A DNA stretch of 8,433 nucleotides from Holophaga sp. (GTDB taxonomy: Bacteria > Acidobacteriota > Holophagae > Holophagales > Holophagaceae), in the NCBI GenBank assembly GCA_031292735.1, contig JARLGP010000164.1:1-8433 (forward strand). The letters run 5' to 3'. The notes beneath the pieces were generated by a model. That model was not told the DNA's origin and searched no databases. It worked only from the letters and a program-made list of their open reading frames with translations. The position numbers and the translations under genes are program-made. Shown here piece after piece: positions 1-6,342 of the stretch (the first letter of the stretch is position 1; the number at the start of each line of letters is the position of its first letter).

Positions 1-13
1 AAATAGCACCGCG

Positions 14-40
14 TGAACAGGCCGTACCACGGGGTGTTCA
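14..40. repeat. Inverted repeat, imperfect hairpin
   Basis: TGAACA at 14-19 pairs with TGTTCA at 35-40. Inside, CCG at 22-24 pairs with CGG at 30-32, separated from the outer stem by a GG/GG mismatch, with a five-base loop TACCA. It is the first of a run of palindromes filling bases 1-312. There is no T-run on either side, so it is not a standard intrinsic terminator. Confidence 0.45.
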
Positions 41-59
41 GCCGATTGGAGGACGGCAA

Positions 60-110
60 ACGCTTCGGATTTTCCGCCCGCAGCTTGCGAGGACGGAAAG
101 TCCGAAGCGT
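60..110. repeat. Long inverted repeat with 17-bp stem
   Basis: ACGCTTCGGATTTTCCG (60-76) is complementary to CGGAAAGTCCGAAGCGT (94-110) over all 17 positions, counting one T-G wobble at 70/100. The 17-base loop can fold again: CGCA (79-82) pairs with TGCG (86-89) around GCT. The stem is far longer than chance pairing would give. No T-tract follows on the plus strand, so a plain terminator is unlikely. A repetitive extragenic palindrome, a mobile-element end or a structured RNA are alternatives, and sequence alone does not choose between them. Confidence 0.7.
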
Positions 111-115
111 AAGCG

Positions 116-175
116 TGGGTCGGCGCCTGGCCGGGGGACTCGAAATGGGTCGGCGCGAACCCGGGGGACCGGAAC
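116..175. repeat. Two tandem imperfect 30-base repeats
   Basis: Units 116-145 and 146-175 both begin TGGGTCGGCGC and both carry CCGGGGGAC at the same offset, with differences in between and at the end. Two directly repeated units with conserved blocks about 30 bases apart look like paired protein-binding sites. Terminal-repeat arrays of some insertion sequences are one known example, but no transposase gene is visible in the window, so this remains inference. Confidence 0.55.
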
Positions 176-235
176 GAACGATTCCGGAGCCACCGGCAGG
201 GAATGATTGGACCGGACCAAATGACCAAACTGCAG

Positions 236-261
236 CCCTTGCGACGCAGGCGTCGCAAGGG
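236..261. repeat. Perfect 12-bp palindrome
   Basis: CCCTTGCGACGC (236-247) and its exact reverse complement GCGTCGCAAGGG (250-261) flank a two-base AG centre. As a hairpin it would have an 11-bp stem and a CAGG tetraloop. As DNA it is a near-continuous dyad that a dimeric protein could bind. It abuts the next inverted repeat, sharing base 261. Confidence 0.7.
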
Positions 262-312
262 GGGCCGTAGCGGAATGGGGATGAACGGGAATGGTGATTC
301 CGCAACGGCCCC
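261..312. repeat. Inverted repeat with 16-base arms
   Basis: GGGGCCGTAGCGGAAT (261-276) pairs with ATTCCGCAACGGCCCC (297-312) at 15 of 16 positions; the only mismatch is A269 against A304. The loop is 20 bases. It follows directly on the 236-261 palindrome, so the two form adjacent stem-loops. No T-run follows, which argues against an intrinsic terminator. Confidence 0.7.
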
Positions 313-348
313 TAAACATCGCCCAGGCCAACCCGAGACCTGACCTCC

Positions 349-377
349 TTGACGCACGAAATAATAAATATTACATT
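349..377 (+). promoter_or_regulatory. Candidate sigma70-type promoter for exported protein gene
   Basis: TTGACG at 349-354 matches five of six bases of the -35 consensus. With a 17-base spacer the -10 hexamer is TACATT (372-377), four of six, in a strongly AT-rich stretch. Transcription would start near 384-385 and leave a leader of about 100 bases before the start codon at 483. The composition contrast with the GC-rich DNA on the left supports a real regulatory segment, but the hexamers alone are modest evidence. Confidence 0.4.
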
Positions 378-482
378 TAGTTGGACCGCCTCTTTTCCGT
401 CGGTCCGTTCCGTGGAAGGCATTCCTTCATCGGGCGGATTGAAGCCGGGGTGTGGACGTGAAGATAGGCGGAGGAAAGGTCC

Positions 483-1658
483 ATGCACAAGATATTCATC
501 ATTCTGGCTGCAGCGTTGTTTTTCGGGGCGGGTTACGGTGACGAACCTCTATACCAGGGGGCGCCCCATCGGTTTGATGCGGCCATTCAGGTCAATGACA
601 TCACCCGATACTCAATAAACCTTCTATGGATAAACCGGACGTTGGATCCCACCCAGCCGTACCTCTCTTCTGCCAGGGAGGAAGAAGCAATGGTGGCCCA
701 ATTATTGACCCCAGCCGTGAAATGGGCGGTTGCCAATCCCAAGGCTGATGTGAACCTCTGGTACGACGGAGTCATGGCCACAAGGGACGCTGTGGCCGCC
801 ACCCACGCCGTGCTTGATAGACTCCTGCACCATGACGGGATCGCAAATCTCCGCCTTCGGGACGTCAGAGACATCCCTATCGTCAAAAATAATCCGGACG
901 CATTTTCGGATCAGACGCCCATCTATTTCCGGGTGGACATCCTGAAGCCTATTCTTATCGTCAACGCGATAGAAAATGAACACAACCAAGCTGCCGTGTT
1001 TGCCGACATGGAGGTTGGCGACCTGCGGCCTGACCATCTCCGCATGAACAAGGCTGAACTATTCGATGCCACAACCATGAGACAGCTATCATCAGAAGGC
1101 CTCTTGCTTAATCGCAGTGGCGGCTATGCTGAAAATCAGTTCATTCAAATGCTAAACGATGAACGCATGATTAAAGCCATCAAACTTGCCGTGATCAATC
1201 TCAATCTAATGCGCGCCTGCACCGCTCTTAATGGAAAGCAAATAGATTTTATTGCAAGCCTTGGAGGTGCTGTGTATTCCAGCACGTGCACGGACCTATT
1301 CAATTTCTACAAAGGGACGGCAGCCGGAGTATCCATCAAGTTCAGGTTGGATCGGGCCAAGCTGGAAAGCAAAACGGATACCTGGATTGATTACGATCCC
1401 AAAATTCACGGGTATGCACCATTCGGCCTCTATTTCAACGAACGAGAAGGAAGGCCGATGGCCATGGAAGACGACGGGACGTTCATTTATCAGGATAAAA
1501 TGATAAAATTTCCATTCAAACGCGTCTATGTGATCAGTGCTCCGGTGCGCGATGTGCAGGTTCGACCTGGCCATGGCCATTCAACCGACGGAACGCAGCT
1601 GGTCCAACGGGCACCTGCGGGGGGAGGCAGCGTCTACCACTGCGAGCTTTGGGATTGA
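483..1658 (+). CDS. Predicted exported protein, glycosyltransferase-like (remote)
   Basis: The product has 391 residues and I cannot assign it firmly. Residues 1-19 look like a signal peptide: basic Lys3, hydrophobic IFIILAAALFF, then small residues, with likely cleavage near GYG/DEP. It is therefore probably exported to the periplasm or outside. Several spaced motifs recall DXD-type GT-A glycosyltransferases of the sugar-binding/TcdA-TcdB type: INLLWIN (45-51), NLWYDG (91-96), FRVDILK (149-155), FADMEVGDLRP (173-183, where Asp-Met-Glu would replace DXD) and GYAENQFIQ (214-222). Cysteines 246, 269 and 387 could form a disulfide. The start is supported by GGAGG (470-474), eight bases before ATG. 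Base composition and codons (ATA, TTA, AAT) are clearly AT-richer than the neighbours, which suggests recent transfer. It converges on the oxidoreductase gene. The gene call is secure; the family is tentative. Confidence 0.8.
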   Translation: MHKIFIILAAALFFGAGYGDEPLYQGAPHRFDAAIQVNDITRYSINLLWINRTLDPTQPYLSSAREEEAMVAQLLTPAVKWAVANPKADVNLWYDGVMATRDAVAATHAVLDRLLHHDGIANLRLRDVRDIPIVKNNPDAFSDQTPIYFRVDILKPILIVNAIENEHNQAAVFADMEVGDLRPDHLRMNKAELFDATTMRQLSSEGLLLNRSGGYAENQFIQMLNDERMIKAIKLAVINLNLMRACTALNGKQIDFIASLGGAVYSSTCTDLFNFYKGTAAGVSIKFRLDRAKLESKTDTWIDYDPKIHGYAPFGLYFNEREGRPMAMEDDGTFIYQDKMIKFPFKRVYVISAPVRDVQVRPGHGHSTDGTQLVQRAPAGGGSVYHCELWD

Positions 1659-1679
1659 GAGGGTGTAGCCGAATGAATT

Positions 1680-1716
1680 TTGGCAACCGTTATTCAGCGG
1701 CTTGGAGGTTGCCCAA
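1680..1716. other. Imperfect hairpin between convergent genes
   Basis: TTGGCAACC (1680-1688) pairs with GGTTGCCCAA (1707-1716), giving nine base pairs with one bulged C at 1712 and an 18-base loop. It lies where the two convergent genes end and overlaps the last codons and stop of the minus-strand gene. Neither strand has a proper T-run after the stem. A bidirectional terminator is possible but weak. Confidence 0.3.
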
Positions 1717-2944
1717 CGACTGAAGACACGCCCTCGCCAGGCCACACCCGCTGGGATTCCGCCAGGGCGCGCCCGGCGCAGTCCTCGATGGAAAGCCCGG
1801 AGAGGTAGTTGCCCACCACCATCAGCCCGCTGCCCGGCAGCTTCGCGTCCAGGGCCTGCAGCCAGGCGTCGTGGCCCATGGCCATGGCCGGCATGGTGTG
1901 GTCCCGGCGGAAGCTGGCCTCCACCTGGTCCGGCCTGGCGCCCAGCACCCGGCAGGCGTAGCCGGCCATCTCGCCCTCTTCGGCCGCGGAGCCGAAGTGG
2001 AAGGCCCAGGCCCGCCGGCCGGGCACCGGGAAGGTGTCGGCGGACACCGCCGAGAAGCAGGGCCCCTCCGGCAGGATCAGGCCGGTGAGCCGGGGCAGGT
2101 GGGCCAGGGGATCCCGGAAAACGAGACCCAGGGTCTTCACGGTGCGGGTTTCGATGCGTCCCAGGTGGGCGGCCAGCTCCGGAAAGGCCGGGGCCAGCAG
2201 GGCCGCGGCGACGTCCGGCGGCACCGCCAGGGCCACCCGGCGCGCCTGGACGGTCTCGCCCCGGCTGGTGCGCAGCTGGAAGCCGGCCGGCGTCCGGAGC
2301 AGCTCCACCGCCCCCTGGTCCAGGGCGCAATGGATGCCCGGGAGCCGGCCCAGGGCCTGGACCGCCGGGCCGAGCCCGCCGCGCACCGCGAAGCTCTTCA
2401 CCACGTCCTTGCGCCGGCCGTTCCTGGGCTTGAACAGGGCGTCCGCCGGGAAGCCCTGGGTCTCCTGGGAGGCCACGGCGTTGAGCGCGGGGTGCAGCAC
2501 CCGGGCCCAGTTGCGGGCGCCCAGGATGCGGGAATAGTATTCCGCGGCAGTCCTGCCCGCCTTGCGGGCGCCGAACATCCGGGGCAGGGCCAGGGCCGCC
2601 TCCCAGAAGTTGAGGCAGGAAGGGATGGAGCGCAGGGCGCCCTGTTCCACCATGCGGAAGCCCATGCTCTTGCGCGGGGTGGCCCGGGTGAGGAAATCGG
2701 TGCCGGCCATGACGTCCAGGAACCGACGGTAGGAGTTGTAGCAGGTGTGGGCGCCCAGTTCCAGCCAGCCCGAATCGCCCACCGGGGCGGAACACAGACA
2801 GCCGCCGGCTTCCGGGCGCTGTTCCAGCACCAGGGTGCGCTGGCCGTGCCCGGCGGCCATCTGGGCCAGGCACAGGCCGCTGATGCCCGCGCCGACCACG
2901 CAAAGATCGAAGCTGTCGCTCGGGAGGGGTGCGCAATCACTCAT
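1694..2944 (-). CDS. FAD-dependent oxidoreductase, protoporphyrinogen-oxidase-like
   Basis: The product is a 416-residue flavoprotein of the NAD(P)/FAD-binding amine-oxidase/protoporphyrinogen-oxidase superfamily. A Rossmann dinucleotide motif VVGAGISGL lies at 17-25, followed by the strand-ending acidic residue in LVLEQRPEAGG (38-48). ELGAHT (62-67) matches the conserved segment after the first FAD contact. The C-terminal flavin-contact motif is GNYLSGLSIEDC (378-389). There is no signal peptide or clear membrane helix. The length is slightly under the 450-470 usual for HemY-type enzymes. No other haem genes are in view, so the substrate is not proven; other amine-oxidase-like or phytoene-dehydrogenase-like roles remain possible. 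AGGG lies seven bases upstream of the ATG on the minus strand. The gene is divergent from the trp operon, sharing a gap of about 100 bases, and its composition matches the GC-rich host. Confidence 0.85.
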   Translation of the reverse strand: MSDCAPLPSDSFDLCVVGAGISGLCLAQMAAGHGQRTLVLEQRPEAGGCLCSAPVGDSGWLELGAHTCYNSYRRFLDVMAGTDFLTRATPRKSMGFRMVEQGALRSIPSCLNFWEAALALPRMFGARKAGRTAAEYYSRILGARNWARVLHPALNAVASQETQGFPADALFKPRNGRRKDVVKSFAVRGGLGPAVQALGRLPGIHCALDQGAVELLRTPAGFQLRTSRGETVQARRVALAVPPDVAAALLAPAFPELAAHLGRIETRTVKTLGLVFRDPLAHLPRLTGLILPEGPCFSAVSADTFPVPGRRAWAFHFGSAAEEGEMAGYACRVLGARPDQVEASFRRDHTMPAMAMGHDAWLQALDAKLPGSGLMVVGNYLSGLSIEDCAGRALAESQRVWPGEGVSSVVGQPPSR

Positions 2945-2985
2945 GGCAACACCCTATCAGTAAACGCGGGTGCCTTGAATGGTGC

Positions 2986-3014
2986 TTGCCTTGCCCGGGA
3001 GGAAACGTTACCAT
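2986..3014 (+). promoter_or_regulatory. Candidate trp operon promoter
   Basis: TTGCCT (2986-2991), a 17-base spacer and TACCAT (3009-3014) each match four of six consensus bases. A start site near 3021 would put the leader-peptide Shine-Dalgarno GGAG (3026-3029) just inside the transcript. This is the best-spaced pair I see in the divergent gap, and its position fits the attenuator layout. I saw no obvious TrpR-type operator. Confidence 0.35.
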
Positions 3015-3043
3015 GGTCGCCTAGTGGAGTTCTTGTGTCGCAA

Positions 3044-3121
3044 ATGACCAACACGATGGCCTGGTTCTGGCGCTTCTGGCACCAGCGGTCGGGCTATTGC
3101 GCGCGGAGCATCCACACCTAG
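3044..3121 (+). CDS. trpL: trp operon leader peptide
   Basis: This short frame encodes 25 residues beginning MTNTMAWFWRFWHQ and ends at TAG (3119-3121). Three of the seven residues from 7 to 13-14 are Trp (codons at 3062, 3068 and 3077), very improbable by chance and the hallmark of a trp attenuator leader. It lies directly upstream of an intrinsic terminator and trpE. An in-frame GTG at 3035 would add three residues and is better spaced from GGAG (3026-3029, five bases) than the ATG at 3044 (14 bases), so the true start may be the GTG. The peptide continues for 12 codons after the last Trp, longer than the enterobacterial version. Its function is regulatory: ribosome stalling at Trp codons when charged tRNA-Trp is scarce. 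Confidence 0.85.
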   Translation: MTNTMAWFWRFWHQRSGYCARSIHT

Positions 3122-3173
3122 GCACGTCTCCCAAGGCAAGTTTCCCGGCCCACCTAATCTGGTGGGCCTTTTT
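3059..3173 (+). promoter_or_regulatory. Trp-responsive transcription attenuator
   Basis: Mutually exclusive RNA pairings can be drawn. The terminator pairs 3147-3154 with 3161-3168. An antiterminator pairs GGTCGGGCT (3087-3095) with GGCCCACC (3147-3154): seven Watson-Crick pairs and one U-G pair, with C3090 bulged. A weaker early hairpin pairs 3060-3065 with 3081-3087 over the Trp codons (C3086 bulged). A ribosome stalled at the first or second Trp codon would leave 3087-3095 free to capture the 5' arm of the terminator, letting transcription reach trpE. A ribosome that reads on covers or separates these segments, and the terminator forms. The terminator and Trp codons are seen directly; the switching model is inference from the classical mechanism. 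Confidence 0.75.
3147..3173 (+). terminator. Intrinsic terminator of the trp attenuator
   Basis: GGCCCACC (3147-3154) and GGTGGGCC (3161-3168) form a perfect eight-base-pair GC-rich stem with loop TAATCT, followed directly by five T residues (3169-3173). This is a canonical Rho-independent terminator. It lies 20 bases before the trpE start and after the Trp-rich leader peptide, so it acts as the conditional terminator rather than the end of an upstream gene. Confidence 0.9.
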
Positions 3174-3192
3174 GTATCTACTCGAGGCCGGC

Positions 3193-4641
3193 ATGACATC
3201 CACCCCACCCACTTCTTCTTCCGCCACGGCCCCCCTGGTGCTGTCCTTCCCGGCGGATCTCACCACCCCGGTGCGGGCCTTCCTGGCCCTCACCGAGCCG
3301 GGCCAGGACGCCTACCTGCTGGAATCGGTCACCGGCGGCGAATCCCAGGCCCGGTTCTCGTTCATCGGCCTGGACGTCACCGAGACCTTCGAGGTGGGCG
3401 ACCAGGCCGCCATCGTGCGGCCCTCCGGGGTGGAACCGCTGCCCGGCGATCCGCTGCAGGCCCTGGCCGCCTGGGCGGCCGGCCTGCGGGCGGTGAACCC
3501 GGACCTGCCGGTGCCGTTCCTGGGCGGCGCGGTGGGCTGGGCCGATTTCAGCTCCTTCGCCTTGAGCGAGCCGGTGCTGGCGGCCTCCTTTCCCGTCGCC
3601 CGGGGCCCCCGGCTGCGCTTCGGCCGGTTCGCCACCGGCCTGGTGCTGGACCACCTGAAGCAGCTGGGCTACCTGTATCATTTCCCGGTCCCCGGGGAAG
3701 CGCCGGCCGTCGGGGCCGAGCGCCTGGACAGGCTCAGGCAGCGGCTGGAAGGGGCCCTGCCGCGGCGGGACGAGGCCTCCAGGTTCCTGCTCACCCGCGG
3801 CCCGGACCGGGCCGCCTTCCACCGCAACTTCGGGGCGGTGCAGGAGGCCATCCTGGCCGGGGAAGCCTACCAGATCGTCGTATCCGAACCGTTCGAAGGC
3901 AGCATGGAAGGGGATCCGTTCGAGGTCTACCGCCGGCTGCGCCGGCTGAACCCTTCGCCCTACCACTTCTTCGTGTCCCTGGGCGGGCGCCAGCTGGTGG
4001 GCGCCTCGCCGGAGATGCTGGTGCGGGTGGAGGGCCGGGATGTGGTCACCGTGCCCATCGCCGGCACCCGCCCCCGGGGCGGCTCGCTGGAGGAGGACGC
4101 CCGGCTGGCGGCGGAGCTCAAGGCCGACCCCAAGGAACTGGCCGAGCACGCCATGCTGGTGGACCTGGCCCGCAACGACCTGGGCCGGGTCTGCGAGCAC
4201 GGCTCCGTGACGGTGCCGGTGCGCGGCCAGGTGGAGATGTTCTCCCATGTGATGCACATGACCAGCGAGGTGCACGGCCGGCTGCAGGAAGGGCTGCGGC
4301 CGCTGGACGCCCTGTGGAGCACCTTTCCCGCCGGAACCCTGAGCGGCGCGCCCAAGATCCGCGCCACCCAGATCCTCACCGCGCTGGAAGGGGAGGACCG
4401 GGGCGCCTACGGGGGCGGGGTGGGCATCCTGGACCGCTCGGGCAACCTGGAGCTGGCCATCACCATCCGCACCATGGAGTTCCAGGACGGGACCGTGCGG
4501 TTCCGGGCCGGCTGCGGGCTGGTGGCCGATTCGGTGGAGGCCACGGAATGGGCCGAGATCCACGCCAAGGCCGGCGTCCTGCTGGCGGCCCTGGAAGGCC
4601 GCGAGCCTTCCCCCATCCAACATTGCAGCGAGGTGGAATAG
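3193..4641 (+). CDS. trpE: Anthranilate synthase component I
   Basis: TrpE uses chorismate and ammonia delivered by TrpG to make anthranilate, the committed step to tryptophan, in the cytoplasm. The product has 482 residues. The feedback-site signature LLES (42-45) followed by RFSFIG (54-59) is intact, so Trp inhibition is expected. Chorismate-binding motifs are PIAGTRPRG (288-296), DLARNDLGRV (324-333), TFPAGTLSGAPKIRA (377-391) and the GCGLVADS region (440-447). Alanine 290 in PIAGT separates it from PabB enzymes, which carry lysine there. One oddity: the usual SQRF after YQVVL reads SEPF (231-234). I chose ATG 3193 because GAGG (3184-3187) is five bases upstream; an in-frame ATG at 3097 would overlap the leader peptide and run through the terminator. 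The gene ends directly against trpG (TAG then ATG). Confidence 0.96.
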   Translation: MTSTPPTSSSATAPLVLSFPADLTTPVRAFLALTEPGQDAYLLESVTGGESQARFSFIGLDVTETFEVGDQAAIVRPSGVEPLPGDPLQALAAWAAGLRAVNPDLPVPFLGGAVGWADFSSFALSEPVLAASFPVARGPRLRFGRFATGLVLDHLKQLGYLYHFPVPGEAPAVGAERLDRLRQRLEGALPRRDEASRFLLTRGPDRAAFHRNFGAVQEAILAGEAYQIVVSEPFEGSMEGDPFEVYRRLRRLNPSPYHFFVSLGGRQLVGASPEMLVRVEGRDVVTVPIAGTRPRGGSLEEDARLAAELKADPKELAEHAMLVDLARNDLGRVCEHGSVTVPVRGQVEMFSHVMHMTSEVHGRLQEGLRPLDALWSTFPAGTLSGAPKIRATQILTALEGEDRGAYGGGVGILDRSGNLELAITIRTMEFQDGTVRFRAGCGLVADSVEATEWAEIHAKAGVLLAALEGREPSPIQHCSEVE

Positions 4642-5235
4642 ATGATCCTGTTCGTGGACAACTACGATTCCTTCACCTACAACCTGGTGTCCATGATGGG
4701 GGTGCTGGAGCCGGACCTCCGGGTGGTGCGCAACGACGCCGTCACCGTGGCCGAGGTGCTGGCCATGGGCCTGGACGGCCTGGTGCTTTCCCCCGGGCCC
4801 GGCCATCCCCGGGACGCGGGCATCTGCCCCGCGCTGGTGGCGGCCCTGGCGTCCACCGTGCCGATCCTGGGGGTCTGCCTGGGCCACCAGGTGATCGTGG
4901 AGGCCTTCGGCGGCAAGGTGGGTCGGGCCCAGCGGCCCATGCACGGCAAGACGTCGAGCATGGTGCACGACGGCACCGGCCTGCTGGCGGGCCTGGCCAA
5001 CCCCTTCCCGGTGGGCCGCTACCACTCCCTCACCGCCCAGCGGGAGGCCATGCCGGACTGCCTGGCGGTGCAGGGCACCAGCCCGGACGCCGAGATCATG
5101 GCGGTCCGCCACCGGCAGTTCCCCTGCCACGGGGTGCAGTTCCACCCCGAATCCATCCTCACCCCCGGGGGCATGGACCTGTTGCGCACCTTCGTCGACC
5201 TGTGCCGTGCCCGGCGCGGGGAGACGGGAAACTGA
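4642..5235 (+). CDS. trpG: Anthranilate synthase component II, glutamine amidotransferase
   Basis: TrpG hydrolyses glutamine and channels ammonia to TrpE. At 197 residues it is the normal length for a stand-alone class I amidotransferase and is not fused to TrpD. Motifs are [12 protein letters not shown] (4-15), oxyanion region SPGPGHP (50-56), nucleophile Cys79 in GVCLGHQ (77-83), and His168 and Glu170 in VQFHPES (165-171), so the catalytic triad is complete. The protein contains no tryptophan at all, fitting a gene needed when Trp is scarce. Its ATG directly follows the trpE stop, with GAGG (4630-4633) inside the end of trpE, so translation is likely coupled. It may also serve p-aminobenzoate synthesis if the genome lacks a separate pabA. 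Confidence 0.96.
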   Translation: MILFVDNYDSFTYNLVSMMGVLEPDLRVVRNDAVTVAEVLAMGLDGLVLSPGPGHPRDAGICPALVAALASTVPILGVCLGHQVIVEAFGGKVGRAQRPMHGKTSSMVHDGTGLLAGLANPFPVGRYHSLTAQREAMPDCLAVQGTSPDAEIMAVRHRQFPCHGVQFHPESILTPGGMDLLRTFVDLCRARRGETGN

Positions 5236-5245
5236 GGAGACGGCC

Positions 5246-6331
5246 ATGATCGTCAAACTGTTCCGGAACGACGCGGAAACCACCGCGAACGTGACCGCGG
5301 CCCTGGAGGCCATGGGCGCAGAGGTGCGCTTCCTGCCATTCCCGTTCGGCTGCTTCCTGGCGGGCCTGGGCCTGGAGAACCCGCCGCTCAAGAAGATCCA
5401 GGCCATGCCCGGGGTGGAGTGGGCCAAGGCGGCAGGCTCCAAGCCGATCCTCGCCGCCCGGGAGCAGAACCCGCACGGCAGCCTGGTGCCCCTGGGCAAG
5501 CTGGAGGTGGGTGGCGAGGCCCTGGCCCTGGTGGCCGGGCCCTGCTCGGTGGAGGACCGCGAGCAGATCTTCGCGACGGCGCGGTTCGTGGCGGCCTACG
5601 GGGCCACCGCCCTGCGCGGCGGGGCCTACAAGCCGCGCACCTCGCCCTACGCCTTCCAGGGTCTGGGCCAGGCCGGAGTGGAGCTGCTGAAGGAGGCGGG
5701 CGACGACTGCGGCCTGCCGGTGGTCACCGAGGTGATGGACCCCGCCGACGTGGCGGCCATGGCGCCGTTCGTGGACTGCTTCCAGATCGGCGCCCGCAAC
5801 ATGTCCAACGGGCCCCTGCTCAAGGCGGTGGGCCGGGCCGGGAAGCCGGTGCTGCTCAAGCGCGGCCCATCGGCCACCCTGGCCGAGTTCGTGCTGGCCG
5901 CCGAGTACATCCTCCTGGAGGGCAACGCCCAGGTGATCCTGTGCGAGCGGGGCATCCGCACCTTCGAGACCGCCACCCGCAACACCCTGGACCTCAACGC
6001 CATCCCCGTGCTCAAGGGCATGACCCACCTGCCGGTGGTGGTGGATCCCTCCCACGGCACCGGCCGCCGGGACGCGGTGGCGCCCATGGCCCGGGCCGCG
6101 GTGGCCGCCGGGGCCGACGGGATCGTGGTGGAAGTGCACCCCGACCCGGCCCAGGCCCGCTCCGACGGCGAGCAATCGCTGCACCTTCCGGAATTCCGCC
6201 GCCTGGCCGAAGAACTGCGCCCGGTGGCCGAGGCGGTGGGCCGCCGGCTGGACCTGCCGGAAACCCTGCCGTTCGCCCCCAACCAGGTTCCCCTCCTGCG
6301 CCGTTCCATGGGCTGGGGCGGGTCCCGCTGA
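5246..6331 (+). CDS. aroF: 3-deoxy-7-phosphoheptulonate (DAHP) synthase, type I-beta
   Basis: This enzyme condenses phosphoenolpyruvate and erythrose 4-phosphate to DAHP, the first step of the aromatic pathway. The product has 361 residues. An N-terminal ferredoxin-like domain (about 1-70) is the kind that mediates allosteric control in the Thermotoga-type enzyme. The catalytic barrel shows AGPCSVE (97-103), [17 protein letters not shown] (123-139), IGARNMSN (181-188), LKRG (204-207), [10 protein letters not shown] (231-240) and [10 protein letters not shown] (264-273). Metal ligands Cys100, His270, Glu296 and Asp307 keep the same spacing as the Thermotoga maritima ligands I recall (102, 272, 298, 309). 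About 25 residues extend past the usual C-terminus. GAGGAG (5234-5239) is six bases before ATG 5246; an ATG at 5207 would overlap trpG more deeply. The family is certain; the symbol varies between genomes (aroF, aroG or aroA). Confidence 0.93.
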   Translation: MIVKLFRNDAETTANVTAALEAMGAEVRFLPFPFGCFLAGLGLENPPLKKIQAMPGVEWAKAAGSKPILAAREQNPHGSLVPLGKLEVGGEALALVAGPCSVEDREQIFATARFVAAYGATALRGGAYKPRTSPYAFQGLGQAGVELLKEAGDDCGLPVVTEVMDPADVAAMAPFVDCFQIGARNMSNGPLLKAVGRAGKPVLLKRGPSATLAEFVLAAEYILLEGNAQVILCERGIRTFETATRNTLDLNAIPVLKGMTHLPVVVDPSHGTGRRDAVAPMARAAVAAGADGIVVEVHPDPAQARSDGEQSLHLPEFRRLAEELRPVAEAVGRRLDLPETLPFAPNQVPLLRRSMGWGGSR

Positions 6332-6342
6332 TGGAGTCCCCC

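Larger units (their letters stand above)
1..482. other. Gene-free palindrome-rich region
   Basis: I find no convincing coding gene here. Open frames at 13-270 (+) and 38-331 (-) run through the inverted repeats, show no recognisable protein motif and have no convincing ribosome binding site. The first 312 bases are GC-rich and hold serial inverted repeats plus a short tandem repeat, listed separately. A smaller one pairs CCGGAA (169-174) with TTCCGG (182-187). From about 355 the base composition shifts sharply to AT-rich (around 359-380), forming the promoter and leader of the downstream gene. A further small inverted repeat pairs GGACCG (383-388) with CGGTCC (401-406) in that leader. Confidence 0.6.

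Noticed and set aside
60..110. Intrinsic terminator of an upstream gene
   Set aside because: The stem is strong, but no T-run follows on either strand, so the terminator label is not supported.
13..270. An 85-codon open frame on the plus strand
   Set aside because: It runs through palindromes and the tandem repeat, lacks a convincing ribosome binding site and shows no motif.
236..312. Integron attC site or CRISPR repeats
   Set aside because: No RYYYAAC/GTTRRRY core sites frame the palindromes, and there is no array of identical repeats separated by unique spacers.
1581..2936. A 451-codon minus-strand frame overlapping the oxidoreductase gene
   Set aside because: It is Pro, Gly and Arg-rich without motifs, while the frame at 1694-2944 has clear FAD-binding motifs and a ribosome binding site.
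2945..3043. TrpR-type operator in the trp promoter
   Set aside because: I saw no good dyad resembling the TrpR operator. The visible control is the attenuator.
3178..5499. A 773-codon open frame on the minus strand, and a 695-codon plus-strand frame at 3162-5249
   Set aside because: Both are shadows in other frames of trpE, trpG and the DAHP synthase gene, made possible by very high GC. Their translations are low-complexity Gly, Pro, Arg or His-rich with no family motifs.
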